From NCBI GenBank assembly GCA_945901795.1, contig CAMDLP010000035.1, positions 1-32,353 of the forward strand: a DNA stretch of 32,353 nucleotides, given 5' to 3'. Both the position numbers and the translations under genes were made by a program. The notes under the pieces are model-generated. The model was not told where the DNA came from, did not search any database, and saw only the letters and a program-made list of their open reading frames with translations. The DNA is from Akkermansia muciniphila. Lineage in GTDB: Bacteria; Verrucomicrobiota; Verrucomicrobiia; Verrucomicrobiales; Akkermansiaceae. Within the stretch, counting starts at the first letter, position 1. Each line of letters opens with the position of its first letter. Shown one piece after another: positions 7,048 to 14,835 of the stretch.

Positions 7048-7065
7048 TTCTGGCCTCTTGATTCT
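7036..7065 (-). repeat. Right arm of imperfect 30-bp inverted repeat
   Basis: Reverse complement matches the left arm at 6831-6860 in 25 of 30 positions. It overlaps the end of the small ORF and stops 5 nt before the GTG start of the DUF58 gene. Confidence 0.7.
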
Positions 7066-7070
7066 AAATC

Positions 7071-7961
7071 GTGCACGATTTCCTCGACAACACCCTGCTA
7101 TCGCGCCTCGGCTCGTTGCCCATCGAGTCGCGCGCGCCGATGCTCGGAAATGTCGCGGGCAAGCACCGTTCGCCCCACCGCGGTTCGTCCGTCGAATTCG
7201 CCGAATACCGGAAATACGTGCCCGGTGACGACACCCGCCGCCTCGATTGGAAGGCCTTCGCCCGCTCGGACCGATTCTACATCAAGGAATTCGAAGCCGA
7301 CACCAACCTCCGAGCCTACTTCGTGGTCGATGCCTCCGGCTCGATGAATTTCAGCGGCGGCGGCGAGTCGAAAATCCAAGTCGCCCGCCGCATCGCCGCG
7401 TCGCTCGCCTATCTGCTCGTCAACCAAGGCGACGCCGCCGGGCTCTCGATCTGCACCGACAAGCTCCACCTCGAAGTCCCGCCCAGCCGCCGCGCCGCCC
7501 ACCTCGAACGCTTCTTCTCCACCCTCGGAAAAGTCCAGCCATCCGGCGAAACCGGCCTCATCCAGGCCCTCCACACCATCGCCGAGAAAATCGGCCAGCG
7601 CGCTTTCGTCGTCATCCTATCCGACCTTTTCACCGACACCGCGGCCCTCGGCGACGCCCTCCAGCACCTTCGCTACCGCAAGCACGACATCTCCGTCTTC
7701 CACCTGATGGACCCGCTGGAACTCGGCTTCGAGTTCGACCGCCCGCACCGCTTTGTCGATCTCGAAGACGGCACCTCCATCGTTGCCGAGCCCAACCTCA
7801 TCGCCGACGAATACAAGTCCGCCCTCCGCGATTTCCTCACCGCCGTCCGCGCCAAGTGCCACGACGCCTCCGCCGACTATCAGCTCGTCACCACCGACAC
7901 CCCGCTGGAGCCGTTGCTCCGCGAGTTCCTCACCGCGCGGCTTCCTAAATCAAAACACTAA
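7071..7961 (+). CDS. DUF58 domain protein with vWA-like fold
   Basis: 296 residues, starting at GTG 7071. The segment YRKYVPGDDTRRLDW (46-60) followed by FARSDRFYIKEFEAD is the DUF58 signature. VVDASGSM (85-92) provides a MIDAS-like DxSxS metal site. No transmembrane segment is present, so it is cytosolic. DUF58 proteins act with MoxR ATPases; the exact biochemical role is not settled. An ATG-start alternative downstream would remove conserved residues, so the GTG is preferred. The inserted element directly upstream may have altered its translation coupling with MoxR. Confidence 0.92.
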   Translation: MHDFLDNTLLSRLGSLPIESRAPMLGNVAGKHRSPHRGSSVEFAEYRKYVPGDDTRRLDWKAFARSDRFYIKEFEADTNLRAYFVVDASGSMNFSGGGESKIQVARRIAASLAYLLVNQGDAAGLSICTDKLHLEVPPSRRAAHLERFFSTLGKVQPSGETGLIQALHTIAEKIGQRAFVVILSDLFTDTAALGDALQHLRYRKHDISVFHLMDPLELGFEFDRPHRFVDLEDGTSIVAEPNLIADEYKSALRDFLTAVRAKCHDASADYQLVTTDTPLEPLLREFLTARLPKSKH

Positions 7962-8007
7962 CCTTGCCATTTCATCCGTTTCGTCCATTTTAGATCAAAT
8001 TGAAGTC

Positions 8008-8277
8008 ATGAAAACCGTCACCGCCAACACCGCGAAGCAACAGCTCGGCCAAGTCCTCGACAGCGCCCGCACCGGTCCCGTTTCCATCACCAAACACGGT
8101 CGCCCGGCCTTCGTCCTCACCTCCAAAGAGGACTATGATTCCTTGGTGGAGCTGAAATTCGAGCACTTGAAACGCGAAGTTCAGACAGGTTTTGATGCGT
8201 TGGACCGGGGAGAGTTTTCCGATAAAACCTTCGAGCAAATCGCCGCGGAAGTCATGTCGGAATTCAAACAAAGCTGA
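8008..8277 (+). CDS. Phd/YefM-family antitoxin
   Basis: 89 residues starting MKTVTANTAKQQLGQVLDSA, then GPVSITKHGRPAFVLTSKEDYDSL. This is the classic Phd/YefM N-terminal DNA-binding fold (ITKHGRPxxVL). The C-terminal part (residues 50-89) is helical and likely wraps and neutralises the toxin. It lies 4 nt upstream of the ParE-type toxin. Phd-type antitoxins normally repress their own operon. The pair sits between the DUF58 gene and the BatA-like gene and so interrupts that core gene set. Confidence 0.9.
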   Translation: MKTVTANTAKQQLGQVLDSARTGPVSITKHGRPAFVLTSKEDYDSLVELKFEHLKREVQTGFDALDRGEFSDKTFEQIAAEVMSEFKQS

Positions 8278-8281
8278 TTCC

Positions 8282-8596
8282 GTGGGCAGCTACCGGCTAT
8301 CGAAATTCGCAGAGCGGGACCTTGCTGAAACCCTTCGCTACACCATCAAAACTTGGGGAATGAAACAAGGAACCGCTTACTTTCAACTCCTTAGGGTCGC
8401 AAGAACCCGCATCGTGAACGACCCATTCCTCCCCGGCAGCAAAACCAGAGACGATCTAGCCAATGGGTGCCGTGCCTTCCGGGTCGCCAAGCACTTGATC
8501 TTTTATCGAGTGAGGGGGGACAGCGTTGAAATCGCCCGCATCCTTCACGAGTGCATGGACTTTTCCCGACACGTCGGCGAGGAAACCTTCCCGTAA
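8282..8596 (+). CDS. ParE/RelE-superfamily toxin
   Basis: 104 residues from the GTG at 8282, 4 nt after the antitoxin stop. RLSKFAERDLAETLRYTIKTWG is the ParE N-terminal helix pair, and the end has KHLIFYRV, IARILHECMDF and a final RH. ParE toxins poison gyrase; RelE relatives cleave ribosomal mRNA; sequence alone does not separate these here, but the TWG...DLANGCRAF...RILH-x2-MDF pattern is ParE-like. It is clearly related to the toxin at 20940-21248 although its antitoxin is of a different family. Confidence 0.88.
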   Translation: MGSYRLSKFAERDLAETLRYTIKTWGMKQGTAYFQLLRVARTRIVNDPFLPGSKTRDDLANGCRAFRVAKHLIFYRVRGDSVEIARILHECMDFSRHVGEETFP

Positions 8597-8641
8597 CCAC
8601 CATTTCTATGCCAATCCACCTAGCATCCTCTTCGCGGCACT

Positions 8642-8670
8642 TTGCGACCTCAGCGTCTTTGCGGTAAATC
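8642..8670 (+). promoter_or_regulatory. Possible promoter for the BatA-like gene
   Basis: TTGCGA (8642-8647) and TAAATC (8665-8670) are spaced by 17 bp; the ATG at 8680 is 9 nt after the -10. This gives the downstream genes a possible new promoter after the toxin-antitoxin insertion. The underlying TTTGCG...TTTGCGGTAAAT wording looks like part of a dispersed repeat. Confidence 0.4.
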
Positions 8671-8679
8671 CAATAACCC

Positions 8680-10659
8680 ATGCTTTTTCTCAATCCATTC
8701 CTGCTCTGGGGCCTGCTCGCCGCCGCCGTCCCCATCGCGATCCACCTTCTGAATCGTCGCCGCCACAAAACCATCCAGTGGGCGGCCATGCAGTTCCTGC
8801 TCAAGGCCACCCGCGAGTCCCGCGGGAAGAAGAAACTCCGCCACATCCTCATTCTAACGTGTCGCGCGCTCGCCGTCGCCGCGCTCGCCTTCGCCGCCGC
8901 GCGGCCCGTCGTTTCCGGCCTCATCGGCTGGGGCGGCGGTTCCATCGACACCGTCGTCCTCCTGCTAGACCGCTCCGCATCCATGGAGACCAAGCCCGGC
9001 GACGGCCTCGCCCCGCGCCGCCAGATCGTCATCGAAAAAGTCCGCGACGCCATGAAAACCTTGGGTGCCGCCCGCCTCGTCCTCATCGACAGCGCCAGCG
9101 GAAAACCCCAGGAAATCCCCTCGCCCGACGTCCTGCCCGAAATCGCCGCCACCGCGCCCACCGACAGCGCCGCCGACTTCTCCACCCTGCTCGCCCGCGC
9201 CGCAGAATTTCTAGCTAAAACCACCGGCCGCTCCGAGGTCTGGCTCGCCTCCGACCTCCAAACCTCCAACTGGCACCCCGAGGACGCGCGCTGGGCCGCC
9301 GCCCGTGCCAGCCTCGCAGCCCTGCCTCAAAAGCCCGCCGTCCGCGTCCTCTCCCTCACCGGCCCAGCCGCCCCTAACACCGCCATCCGCATCCTCGGCT
9401 CGCGCCGCTCCGGAGACGAAATGCTCTTCGATCTCGAAATCCTCCGCGCCGCCGATGCCCGCGGCACCACCACCCTCCCGCTCACCACCAATCTCAACGG
9501 CACCCGCACCACCGAGAACCTGACCCTCCCCGGCCAATCCCTCCGTTTTCAAAAGCGCGTCACCCTCCCCAGCGGCAGCGCCACCGGCTCCGGCTGGCTC
9601 TCCATCCCCGCCGATGGAAACTCCCGCGACAACTCCACCTTCTTCGCCTACGGCCCCGCCCGCCCGGTCAAATCCGTCGTCGTCGCCCCCGCCGGAGAAG
9701 CCGCCGACTACCTCGCGCTCGCCGCCGCGCCTCCGGGCTTCGGAAATCAAGCCACCCAGCGCGTCGATCCCGCCACCGCCGCCAGCCTCGCCACCGGAGA
9801 CCTCGCCGCCATCCTTTGGGCAGCCCCCCTTCCCACCGGCCCCGCCCAGGAAACGGTCTCCCGTTTCCTAACATCCGGCGGCCACGTCATCTTTCTCCCG
9901 CCCGCCACCTCCTCGGACGATTCATTTCTCGAACTGAAATGGTCGAACCCCACCGAAGCCCCCGCCGGAAAATTTTTCATCCTCAAGGACTGGAATCACA
10001 GCGACGGCCCGCTCCGCGACGCCAGCGACGGCACTCCCATCCCCGCAGAGCGGCTCAAGGCCATCCGTCGTCAAATCCCGTTAGGCGACGCCACCGCCCT
10101 CGCCCGCTGGGAAGACGGCGAGCCTTTCATCACCCGCCGCATCCTCGAGCAAGGCACCGCATGGTTCGTCGGCTCGCTGCCCGACTACACCTGGTCTAAC
10201 TTGGGCGACGCCGACGTCCTGCTCCCCACCGTCCAGCGAGTCATCGCCGCCGGGGCCGACCGCTTCGACGCCTCCTTCCTCACCACCGTCGGCAGCGACG
10301 CCGCCCAACCGCTCGCCGGCGAAACCCGCACCCGCCTCGACGACTACGGCTCTCAAGACGCCGCCAACGCCGCCTACGAATCCGGCATCTACCGCCTCGG
10401 CGAGCGCCTGCTAGCCGTCAACCGCCCGGCCCAGGAAGACAATCCCGAAATTCTATCCAGAGAACAACTGGACCAAGCCCTCGATGGCACCCGCTACACC
10501 CTACTCGACCAGGCCGGCCAAGCCGACGACCCCTCGCTCTCCCGCGACGTCTGGCGCGCCTTCCTCATCGCCGTGCTTTTCTTCCTCATTTCCGAAGCCA
10601 TCCTCTGCCTGCCCCAAAAGTCTCACCCGCAAGTCCTGCCGAAAAAAGCCACCGCTTAA
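8680..10659 (+). CDS. BatA-domain, vWA-containing membrane protein
   Basis: 659 residues. The N-terminus LFLNPFLLWGLLAAAVPIAIH with IQWAAMQFL is the BatA (aerotolerance) N-terminal domain: a transmembrane helix at about 5-25, a basic loop (KKKLRH), and a second helix around 58-80. A vWA domain follows with DRSASM (about 103-108) as MIDAS-type motif. The long central part is periplasmic and includes a GATase-like region. A C-terminal helix (about 628-648) returns to the membrane. Such proteins work with MoxR and DUF58 in envelope stress or protein maturation. The gene lies in series with them but is separated by a toxin-antitoxin pair. Confidence 0.9.
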   Translation: MLFLNPFLLWGLLAAAVPIAIHLLNRRRHKTIQWAAMQFLLKATRESRGKKKLRHILILTCRALAVAALAFAAARPVVSGLIGWGGGSIDTVVLLLDRSASMETKPGDGLAPRRQIVIEKVRDAMKTLGAARLVLIDSASGKPQEIPSPDVLPEIAATAPTDSAADFSTLLARAAEFLAKTTGRSEVWLASDLQTSNWHPEDARWAAARASLAALPQKPAVRVLSLTGPAAPNTAIRILGSRRSGDEMLFDLEILRAADARGTTTLPLTTNLNGTRTTENLTLPGQSLRFQKRVTLPSGSATGSGWLSIPADGNSRDNSTFFAYGPARPVKSVVVAPAGEAADYLALAAAPPGFGNQATQRVDPATAASLATGDLAAILWAAPLPTGPAQETVSRFLTSGGHVIFLPPATSSDDSFLELKWSNPTEAPAGKFFILKDWNHSDGPLRDASDGTPIPAERLKAIRRQIPLGDATALARWEDGEPFITRRILEQGTAWFVGSLPDYTWSNLGDADVLLPTVQRVIAAGADRFDASFLTTVGSDAAQPLAGETRTRLDDYGSQDAANAAYESGIYRLGERLLAVNRPAQEDNPEILSREQLDQALDGTRYTLLDQAGQADDPSLSRDVWRAFLIAVLFFLISEAILCLPQKSHPQVLPKKATA

Positions 10660-10679
10660 TTCCGTCGCCGAGACGCAAA

Positions 10680-10707
10680 TTGACAGCCCCCAGCAAGAGG
10701 GTAAAAT
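10680..10707 (+). promoter_or_regulatory. Promoter of the vapBC pair, predicted leaderless
   Basis: TTGACA (10680-10685), a 16-bp spacer and TAAAAT (10702-10707) form a near-consensus sigma70-type promoter. The -10 ends 7 nt before the ATG at 10714, so the predicted first transcribed base is about the A of ATG. No Shine-Dalgarno site fits between. Confidence 0.7.
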
Positions 10708-10713
10708 GCCATC

Positions 10714-10944
10714 ATGGTAAAAACACAGGTCCAAATTCCCGATGCGCTTTTTCGCGAAGCCAAGCGACTTGCCGCCGAAAATGAAATGAGCTTTGCCGAA
10801 GTGGTCCGCCGCGGCCTCGAAGAAATCATCCGCCATCACCCACCTGGGAGAATGAAAGCAGATACTTGGAGCCTGCCCCAACCATTTGACATGGGAGCCA
10901 CCCTCGCGCCCGAAGAACAATGGACCGCGCTCTGCCACGATTGA
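10714..10944 (+). CDS. Ribbon-helix-helix antitoxin (VapB-like)
   Basis: 76 residues. MVKTQVQIPDALFREAKRLA followed by SFAEVVRRGLEEII is a ribbon-helix-helix DNA-binding domain (beta strand residues 2-9, helices 10-22 and 26-42). The C-terminal tail (about 45-76, containing a DMGATLAPEEQW segment) would bind the PIN toxin. It is 14 nt upstream of the VapC gene. Together they form a type II toxin-antitoxin module, probably autoregulated at the strong promoter at 10680-10707. Confidence 0.88.
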   Translation: MVKTQVQIPDALFREAKRLAAENEMSFAEVVRRGLEEIIRHHPPGRMKADTWSLPQPFDMGATLAPEEQWTALCHD

Positions 10945-10958
10945 CCCACTGAAACCCC

Positions 10959-11390
10959 ATGCTGAGTTTCGACACCAACATCGCCGTTCACGCCGCCAAC
11001 CTAGGCTCCCCACTCCATGCGCGCGCCCGCGATTTCCTCCAATCTCTTGCAACGCGCCGGGACACCGCCGTTTGCGAACTGGTCTTGGTGGAACTCTATC
11101 TCAAACTGAGAAATGAAAAAATCTTCCCCCGCCCACTCACCGCCTCCCAAGCCGCAGCCATTTGCCAAGCCTATCGAAAGAACCAAGCGTGGACCCTCAT
11201 CGACTGCGCCCCCGTCATGGAAGAAGTCTGGCAACAAGCCGCCAGCGGGAATTTCGCATTTCGCCGCATCATCGATGTGCGCCTTGCACAGACCTTGCAA
11301 CACCACGGCGTAACCGAATTCGCCACCTCCAATGAAAAGGACTTTGCCAACCAAGGATTCCTCAAAGTCTGGAACCCGTTGCTGGCATGA
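10959..11390 (+). CDS. PIN-domain toxin (VapC-like ribonuclease)
   Basis: 143 residues. The acidic PIN residues are visible: D5 (SFDTNIAV), E45 (LVLVELY), D106 (RIIDVRLA) and the terminal TSNEKDF (N125, D128). VapC toxins are Mg-dependent endoribonucleases that cut tRNA or rRNA. It is paired with the ribbon-helix-helix antitoxin upstream. The module sits between the BatA-like gene and the large vWA gene, the second toxin-antitoxin pair interrupting this series. Confidence 0.92.
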   Translation: MLSFDTNIAVHAANLGSPLHARARDFLQSLATRRDTAVCELVLVELYLKLRNEKIFPRPLTASQAAAICQAYRKNQAWTLIDCAPVMEEVWQQAASGNFAFRRIIDVRLAQTLQHHGVTEFATSNEKDFANQGFLKVWNPLLA

Positions 11391-11432
11391 AGCCGGAATC
11401 CTCTTCCTTTCGAATTTAATACTTACGATTTA

Positions 11433-13646
11433 GTGCTCCACCTCTCCCCAACTCCCCTCACCCTCTGGATCGGCATCATCGCCTTGATCCTCGTCGGCGC
11501 GTTGTCCTTAATTTCATGGAAACGCAGCCCCCACCGCGGGCGCACCGCCGCGCTGGAATGCCTGCGTTTTCTATCCGCACTCACCGTCGTCCTCATGCTC
11601 TGGCAGCCCGAGTGGCTCACCACTATCCACCCCGACTCCAAGCCGCAAATCGCGATTCTCTGGGATGACTCCAAGTCGATGACCACCGTCGATGCCACGC
11701 TGCCGCCCGTTCTATCCGAAAAATCCGAAGTCGTCTCCCGCGCGGACTGGGTGAAAAAAGCCCTCGCCTCCGACCTCTGGAAACCCCTCGAAGCCAAGGG
11801 CGCAAACGAAATTACCGCATCTTCTTTCTCTTCCCCATCAACCCTCAACTCTCAACTATCAACTTCTTCCGGCACCGATCTGGAAGCCCCGCTCACCGAC
11901 CTCCTCGCCAAGCAAACCAACCTCCGCGCCGTCGTCATACTCAGCGATGGCGACTACAACCTCGGTCAGCCGCCCGTCGCCGCCGCCCAGAAACTCCGCC
12001 TCCGCGGCATCCCGCTGTTCCCCATCCCCGTCGGCAGCAAGGTCCGCCTGCCCGATCTCGATCTTCTATCAGTCACCGCACCCACCTACGGCATCGTCGG
12101 CGAGAACGTGCAGATTCCCTTCACCATCCGCTCCTCGCTCGACCGCCAGGTCCGCACCATCGTCCGCCTCCGCGACGAATCCGGCCGCGAGCGCACCAAG
12201 GATATCGTCATCCCGCCGCACGCCGAGACCTACGACTCCATCCTCTGGCGCTTGGAAAAGGAAGGCAGCTCCACCCTCGAACTCTCCATCCCCGTGGCCG
12301 ATGGCGAGCTCGTAGCGACTAACAATTCTCGCAAATTCACCATCGCCGGCCGACCGGAAAAAATCCGTGTCCTCGTCATCGAGACCCTGCCGCGCTGGGA
12401 ATACCGCTTCCTGCGCAACGCCCTCTCCCGCGATCCCGGCGTCGAGCTTTCCTGCCTGCTTTTCCACCCCACGCTCGGCCCCGGCGAGGGCAATGACTAC
12501 ATCAAGGAATTCCCCTCGAAAATCGAGGACCTCGCCAAATACGACGTCATCTTCCTCGGCGACGTCGGCGTCGGAGCCGACCAACTCACCAAGGAACAAT
12601 GCGAGCTCATCCGCGGCCTCGTGGAAAACCAAGCGTCCGGCCTCATCTTCATGCCCGGCTCCCAAGGCAATGAGTTTTCCCTGCTAGACACCGGGCTCTC
12701 CGACCTCATGCCCGTCATCCTCGATTATGAGAACCCGCGCGGCGTCGCGGAATCCGTTCCCTCCCCGCTCACCCTCACCACCGAGGGCCGCGCCTCGCTG
12801 CTTACCATGTTAGGAAACAACGAGGAGGAAAACCCGGAAATCTGGCGGCGCCTTCCCGGCTTCTACTGGCACGCCCCCGTCGTCAAGGCCAAGGGCGGCG
12901 CGGAAGTCCTCGCCGTCCACGGCAACCGCCGCGGGAAATACGGCCCCGTCCCGCTGCTCGTCACCAAGCCCGCCGGCAGCGGCAAGGTCCTCTTCATGGG
13001 CATCGACTCAGCCTGGCGCTGGCGGCGCGGCGTCGAGGATCTCTATCACTACCGGTTCTGGGGCCAAGTCGCCCGCTGGATGTCCTATCAGCGGAACATG
13101 GCCGCCGGCCAGCGCGTCCGCCTCTTCTTCAACCCCGAGCGCCCCGAGCCCGGCGCGTCCGTCACCCTCAACGCCAACGCCTTTGACCCTAACGGCGCGC
13201 CGCTCAAGGAAGGCACCGTCGCGGTGGACCTCACCGCGCCCGACGGCCGCACCCAGCGCATCGAGCTCCAGAAAAACGACACCGCCTGGGGAGCCTTCAG
13301 CGGCCGCTTCAAGGTCGATCTCCCCGGACCTTGGAAACTCCGCGCCACCGCCACCGGAGCCGAGGACAAGCCGCTGGAAGCCACCATCCTCGTCCAAGGC
13401 GTCGAGATCGAAAAAGTCGGCCAGCCCGCCCGCCCCGAAGTCCTCGAGGAAATGGCCAAGGTCTCGCGCGGCCGCGTCATCCAGCCCGCCCAGCTCGCCG
13501 ATCTGATCCAGGAAATCAACGCCCTCCCCGCGCCCCGCCCGCTGGAAAACCGCATCCCGCTGTGGTCCCACTGGGCCACCATCGCCGCGCTCGTCACGCT
13601 GCTAGGCGTCTTCTGGGTCGGCCGCAAGCTCAACGGAGCGTTCTAA
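11433..13646 (+). CDS. Large vWA/glutamine-amidotransferase-like membrane protein of the MoxR/BatA cluster
   Basis: 737 residues from GTG 11433. Two N-terminal transmembrane helices (about 8-28 and 40-60) are followed by a vWA-like domain with WDDSKSM (about 76-82) and VVILSDGDYN (about 166-175). Then come beta-rich Ig-like sequence, a class I glutamine-amidotransferase-like domain (VLVIETLPRWEYRFLR; LIFMPGSQG) without a recognisable catalytic triad, and a C-terminal helix (about 709-730) ending in GRKLNGAF. This architecture typically closes MoxR-DUF58-BatA clusters. Its TAA (13644-13646) overlaps the stop codon of the convergent HAD gene by 3 nt, so the two mRNAs have complementary 3' ends. 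Confidence 0.85.
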   Translation: MLHLSPTPLTLWIGIIALILVGALSLISWKRSPHRGRTAALECLRFLSALTVVLMLWQPEWLTTIHPDSKPQIAILWDDSKSMTTVDATLPPVLSEKSEVVSRADWVKKALASDLWKPLEAKGANEITASSFSSPSTLNSQLSTSSGTDLEAPLTDLLAKQTNLRAVVILSDGDYNLGQPPVAAAQKLRLRGIPLFPIPVGSKVRLPDLDLLSVTAPTYGIVGENVQIPFTIRSSLDRQVRTIVRLRDESGRERTKDIVIPPHAETYDSILWRLEKEGSSTLELSIPVADGELVATNNSRKFTIAGRPEKIRVLVIETLPRWEYRFLRNALSRDPGVELSCLLFHPTLGPGEGNDYIKEFPSKIEDLAKYDVIFLGDVGVGADQLTKEQCELIRGLVENQASGLIFMPGSQGNEFSLLDTGLSDLMPVILDYENPRGVAESVPSPLTLTTEGRASLLTMLGNNEEENPEIWRRLPGFYWHAPVVKAKGGAEVLAVHGNRRGKYGPVPLLVTKPAGSGKVLFMGIDSAWRWRRGVEDLYHYRFWGQVARWMSYQRNMAAGQRVRLFFNPERPEPGASVTLNANAFDPNGAPLKEGTVAVDLTAPDGRTQRIELQKNDTAWGAFSGRFKVDLPGPWKLRATATGAEDKPLEATILVQGVEIEKVGQPARPEVLEEMAKVSRGRVIQPAQLADLIQEINALPAPRPLENRIPLWSHWATIAALVTLLGVFWVGRKLNGAF

Positions 13647-14323
13647 TCAGAATGTGTTCCAGCTGTCTCAGCCGGATTCAGATTCAAGTCTAGCAACTCC
13701 TCCGGCGCATCGACCAGCTGATCTGCCCCGGCTGCCAGCAGCCGCTCGCGATCGTGAAAACCCCAGGTCACGGCGATCGCCCGCATGCCGGCGTTGCGCG
13801 CTGTCTCGATGTCCATCGTCGAGTCGCCGATGACGCTGCACTCCGCCGGACTCAAGCCGAGCGCGTCGGAGATTTCGAGGGCTCCGGCGGGATCCGGCTT
13901 GTGGGGAATGCCGGGGCGCTGGCCTAACACGACTGAGAAACGCACGCTCGGGAAGAGTCGTGAAACCATCGCAACCGTGAACGGATGTGGCTTGTTGGAA
14001 AGCACGGCGAGCGGATAGCCGCGGCTTTGCAGGGATTCCAACAGATCCGTGATTCCCGGATAAATGATCGTCCCGGTCTGCCAGGTCAGATCGTAGTGGG
14101 CTTTGAAATCCCGCTCGATGGTGTCGAGAAGCGCATCGTCCGCGTCCGCGGGTGAGCCGCGCCGGATCAGAATCTTCACGCCGTTGCCGATGAATCCCCT
14201 CACCACTTCCTGGGAGTGGACGGGCAGGCCGGACAATGCGAGCGCGTGATTCAATGAAGCCGCGATGCCCTGCAGGGAATCCACCAAGGTGCCGTCCAGA
14301 TCAAAAATCAAACCGTGTTTCAC
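13643..14323 (-). CDS. HAD-superfamily phosphatase, phosphoglycolate phosphatase-like
   Basis: 226 residues from GTG 14323; an upstream in-frame GTG at 14347 would add 8 residues. Motif I LIFDLDGTLVDS supplies the nucleophile and acid/base aspartates, motif II is VLSNKP, motif III HKPDP, and motif IV VIGDSTMDIETARNAGM. The cap after LVDS is the helical type seen in Gph and PGMB-like enzymes. Gph removes phosphate from 2-phosphoglycolate arising from DNA repair, but pyrophosphatase PpaX and others look similar, so the substrate is not fixed. It lies 39 nt after the small membrane protein gene, likely cotranscribed with it. Confidence 0.88.
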   Translation of the reverse strand: MKHGLIFDLDGTLVDSLQGIAASLNHALALSGLPVHSQEVVRGFIGNGVKILIRRGSPADADDALLDTIERDFKAHYDLTWQTGTIIYPGITDLLESLQSRGYPLAVLSNKPHPFTVAMVSRLFPSVRFSVVLGQRPGIPHKPDPAGALEISDALGLSPAECSVIGDSTMDIETARNAGMRAIAVTWGFHDRERLLAAGADQLVDAPEELLDLNLNPAETAGTHSD

Positions 14324-14362
14324 CCCGCGAAACTGGCGGAACCGCACGCGCTGGGGAAGCGC

Positions 14363-14752
14363 TTAAAACCCGATCAGGCTCACCAGCTCGTTGTCGCTGA
14401 AATCCTCCAGATGATCCACGGCGGCGATCAGGGTTTCCGCCTCCGCGATTTCCTGGATGACGACGGCTTGTGGAGAATCCTGCATCGCGGTTTGAATGCC
14501 CGGCTCAGGCGACGGCCCGACCCACGAGACTACCGCGAAGGCGACCGCGGCGGTGGCGGCCGCAAGGCCCGCTAACGGAGCAGGAGAAAACAGGCGGCTC
14601 CACCAAGGTTTGACCGCCACGGAAAGTCGCGCCGCGCGGACGGTGTCGTCGGCAAATCGCGCGCCCGCCGCTTTCGGCGGGGCCTGGTCGAGCAGCTTCC
14701 AAACGGCGTCGGATTCCCAAGAGTCGTCAGGAGGAAGTGAGTTGCGATTCAT
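14363..14752 (-). CDS. Hypothetical single-pass membrane protein (possible anti-sigma-like)
   Basis: 129 residues from the ATG at 14752. The N-terminal part is polar with WKLLDQAPPKAAGARFADDTVRAAR (shown in parts: WKLLDQAPP, RFADDTVRAAR), then one transmembrane helix at about residues 56-80, then an acidic C-terminal segment ending ELVSLIGF. Small proteins of this layout often follow ECF sigma factor genes in this phylum, with the WxLLDxAPP and FxxxTVRxAR words, but no sigma factor is next to it here. Function is unknown; the anti-sigma idea is a weak guess from layout. Confidence 0.65.
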   Translation of the reverse strand: MNRNSLPPDDSWESDAVWKLLDQAPPKAAGARFADDTVRAARLSVAVKPWWSRLFSPAPLAGLAAATAAVAFAVVSWVGPSPEPGIQTAMQDSPQAVVIQEIAEAETLIAAVDHLEDFSDNELVSLIGF

Positions 14753-14835
14753 CACGGTGCGAGGTTTTACGTTTGGGAAAACCCGCTGCCGATCCGAAAG
14801 TTGCGCGTCTCATCGCAAAAATGAAACTCGGCCCT

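Noticed and set aside
8391-9269. A 292-codon minus-strand frame opposite the ParE toxin and BatA-like gene
   Set aside because: Shadow frame crossing two genes with strong motifs on the other strand.
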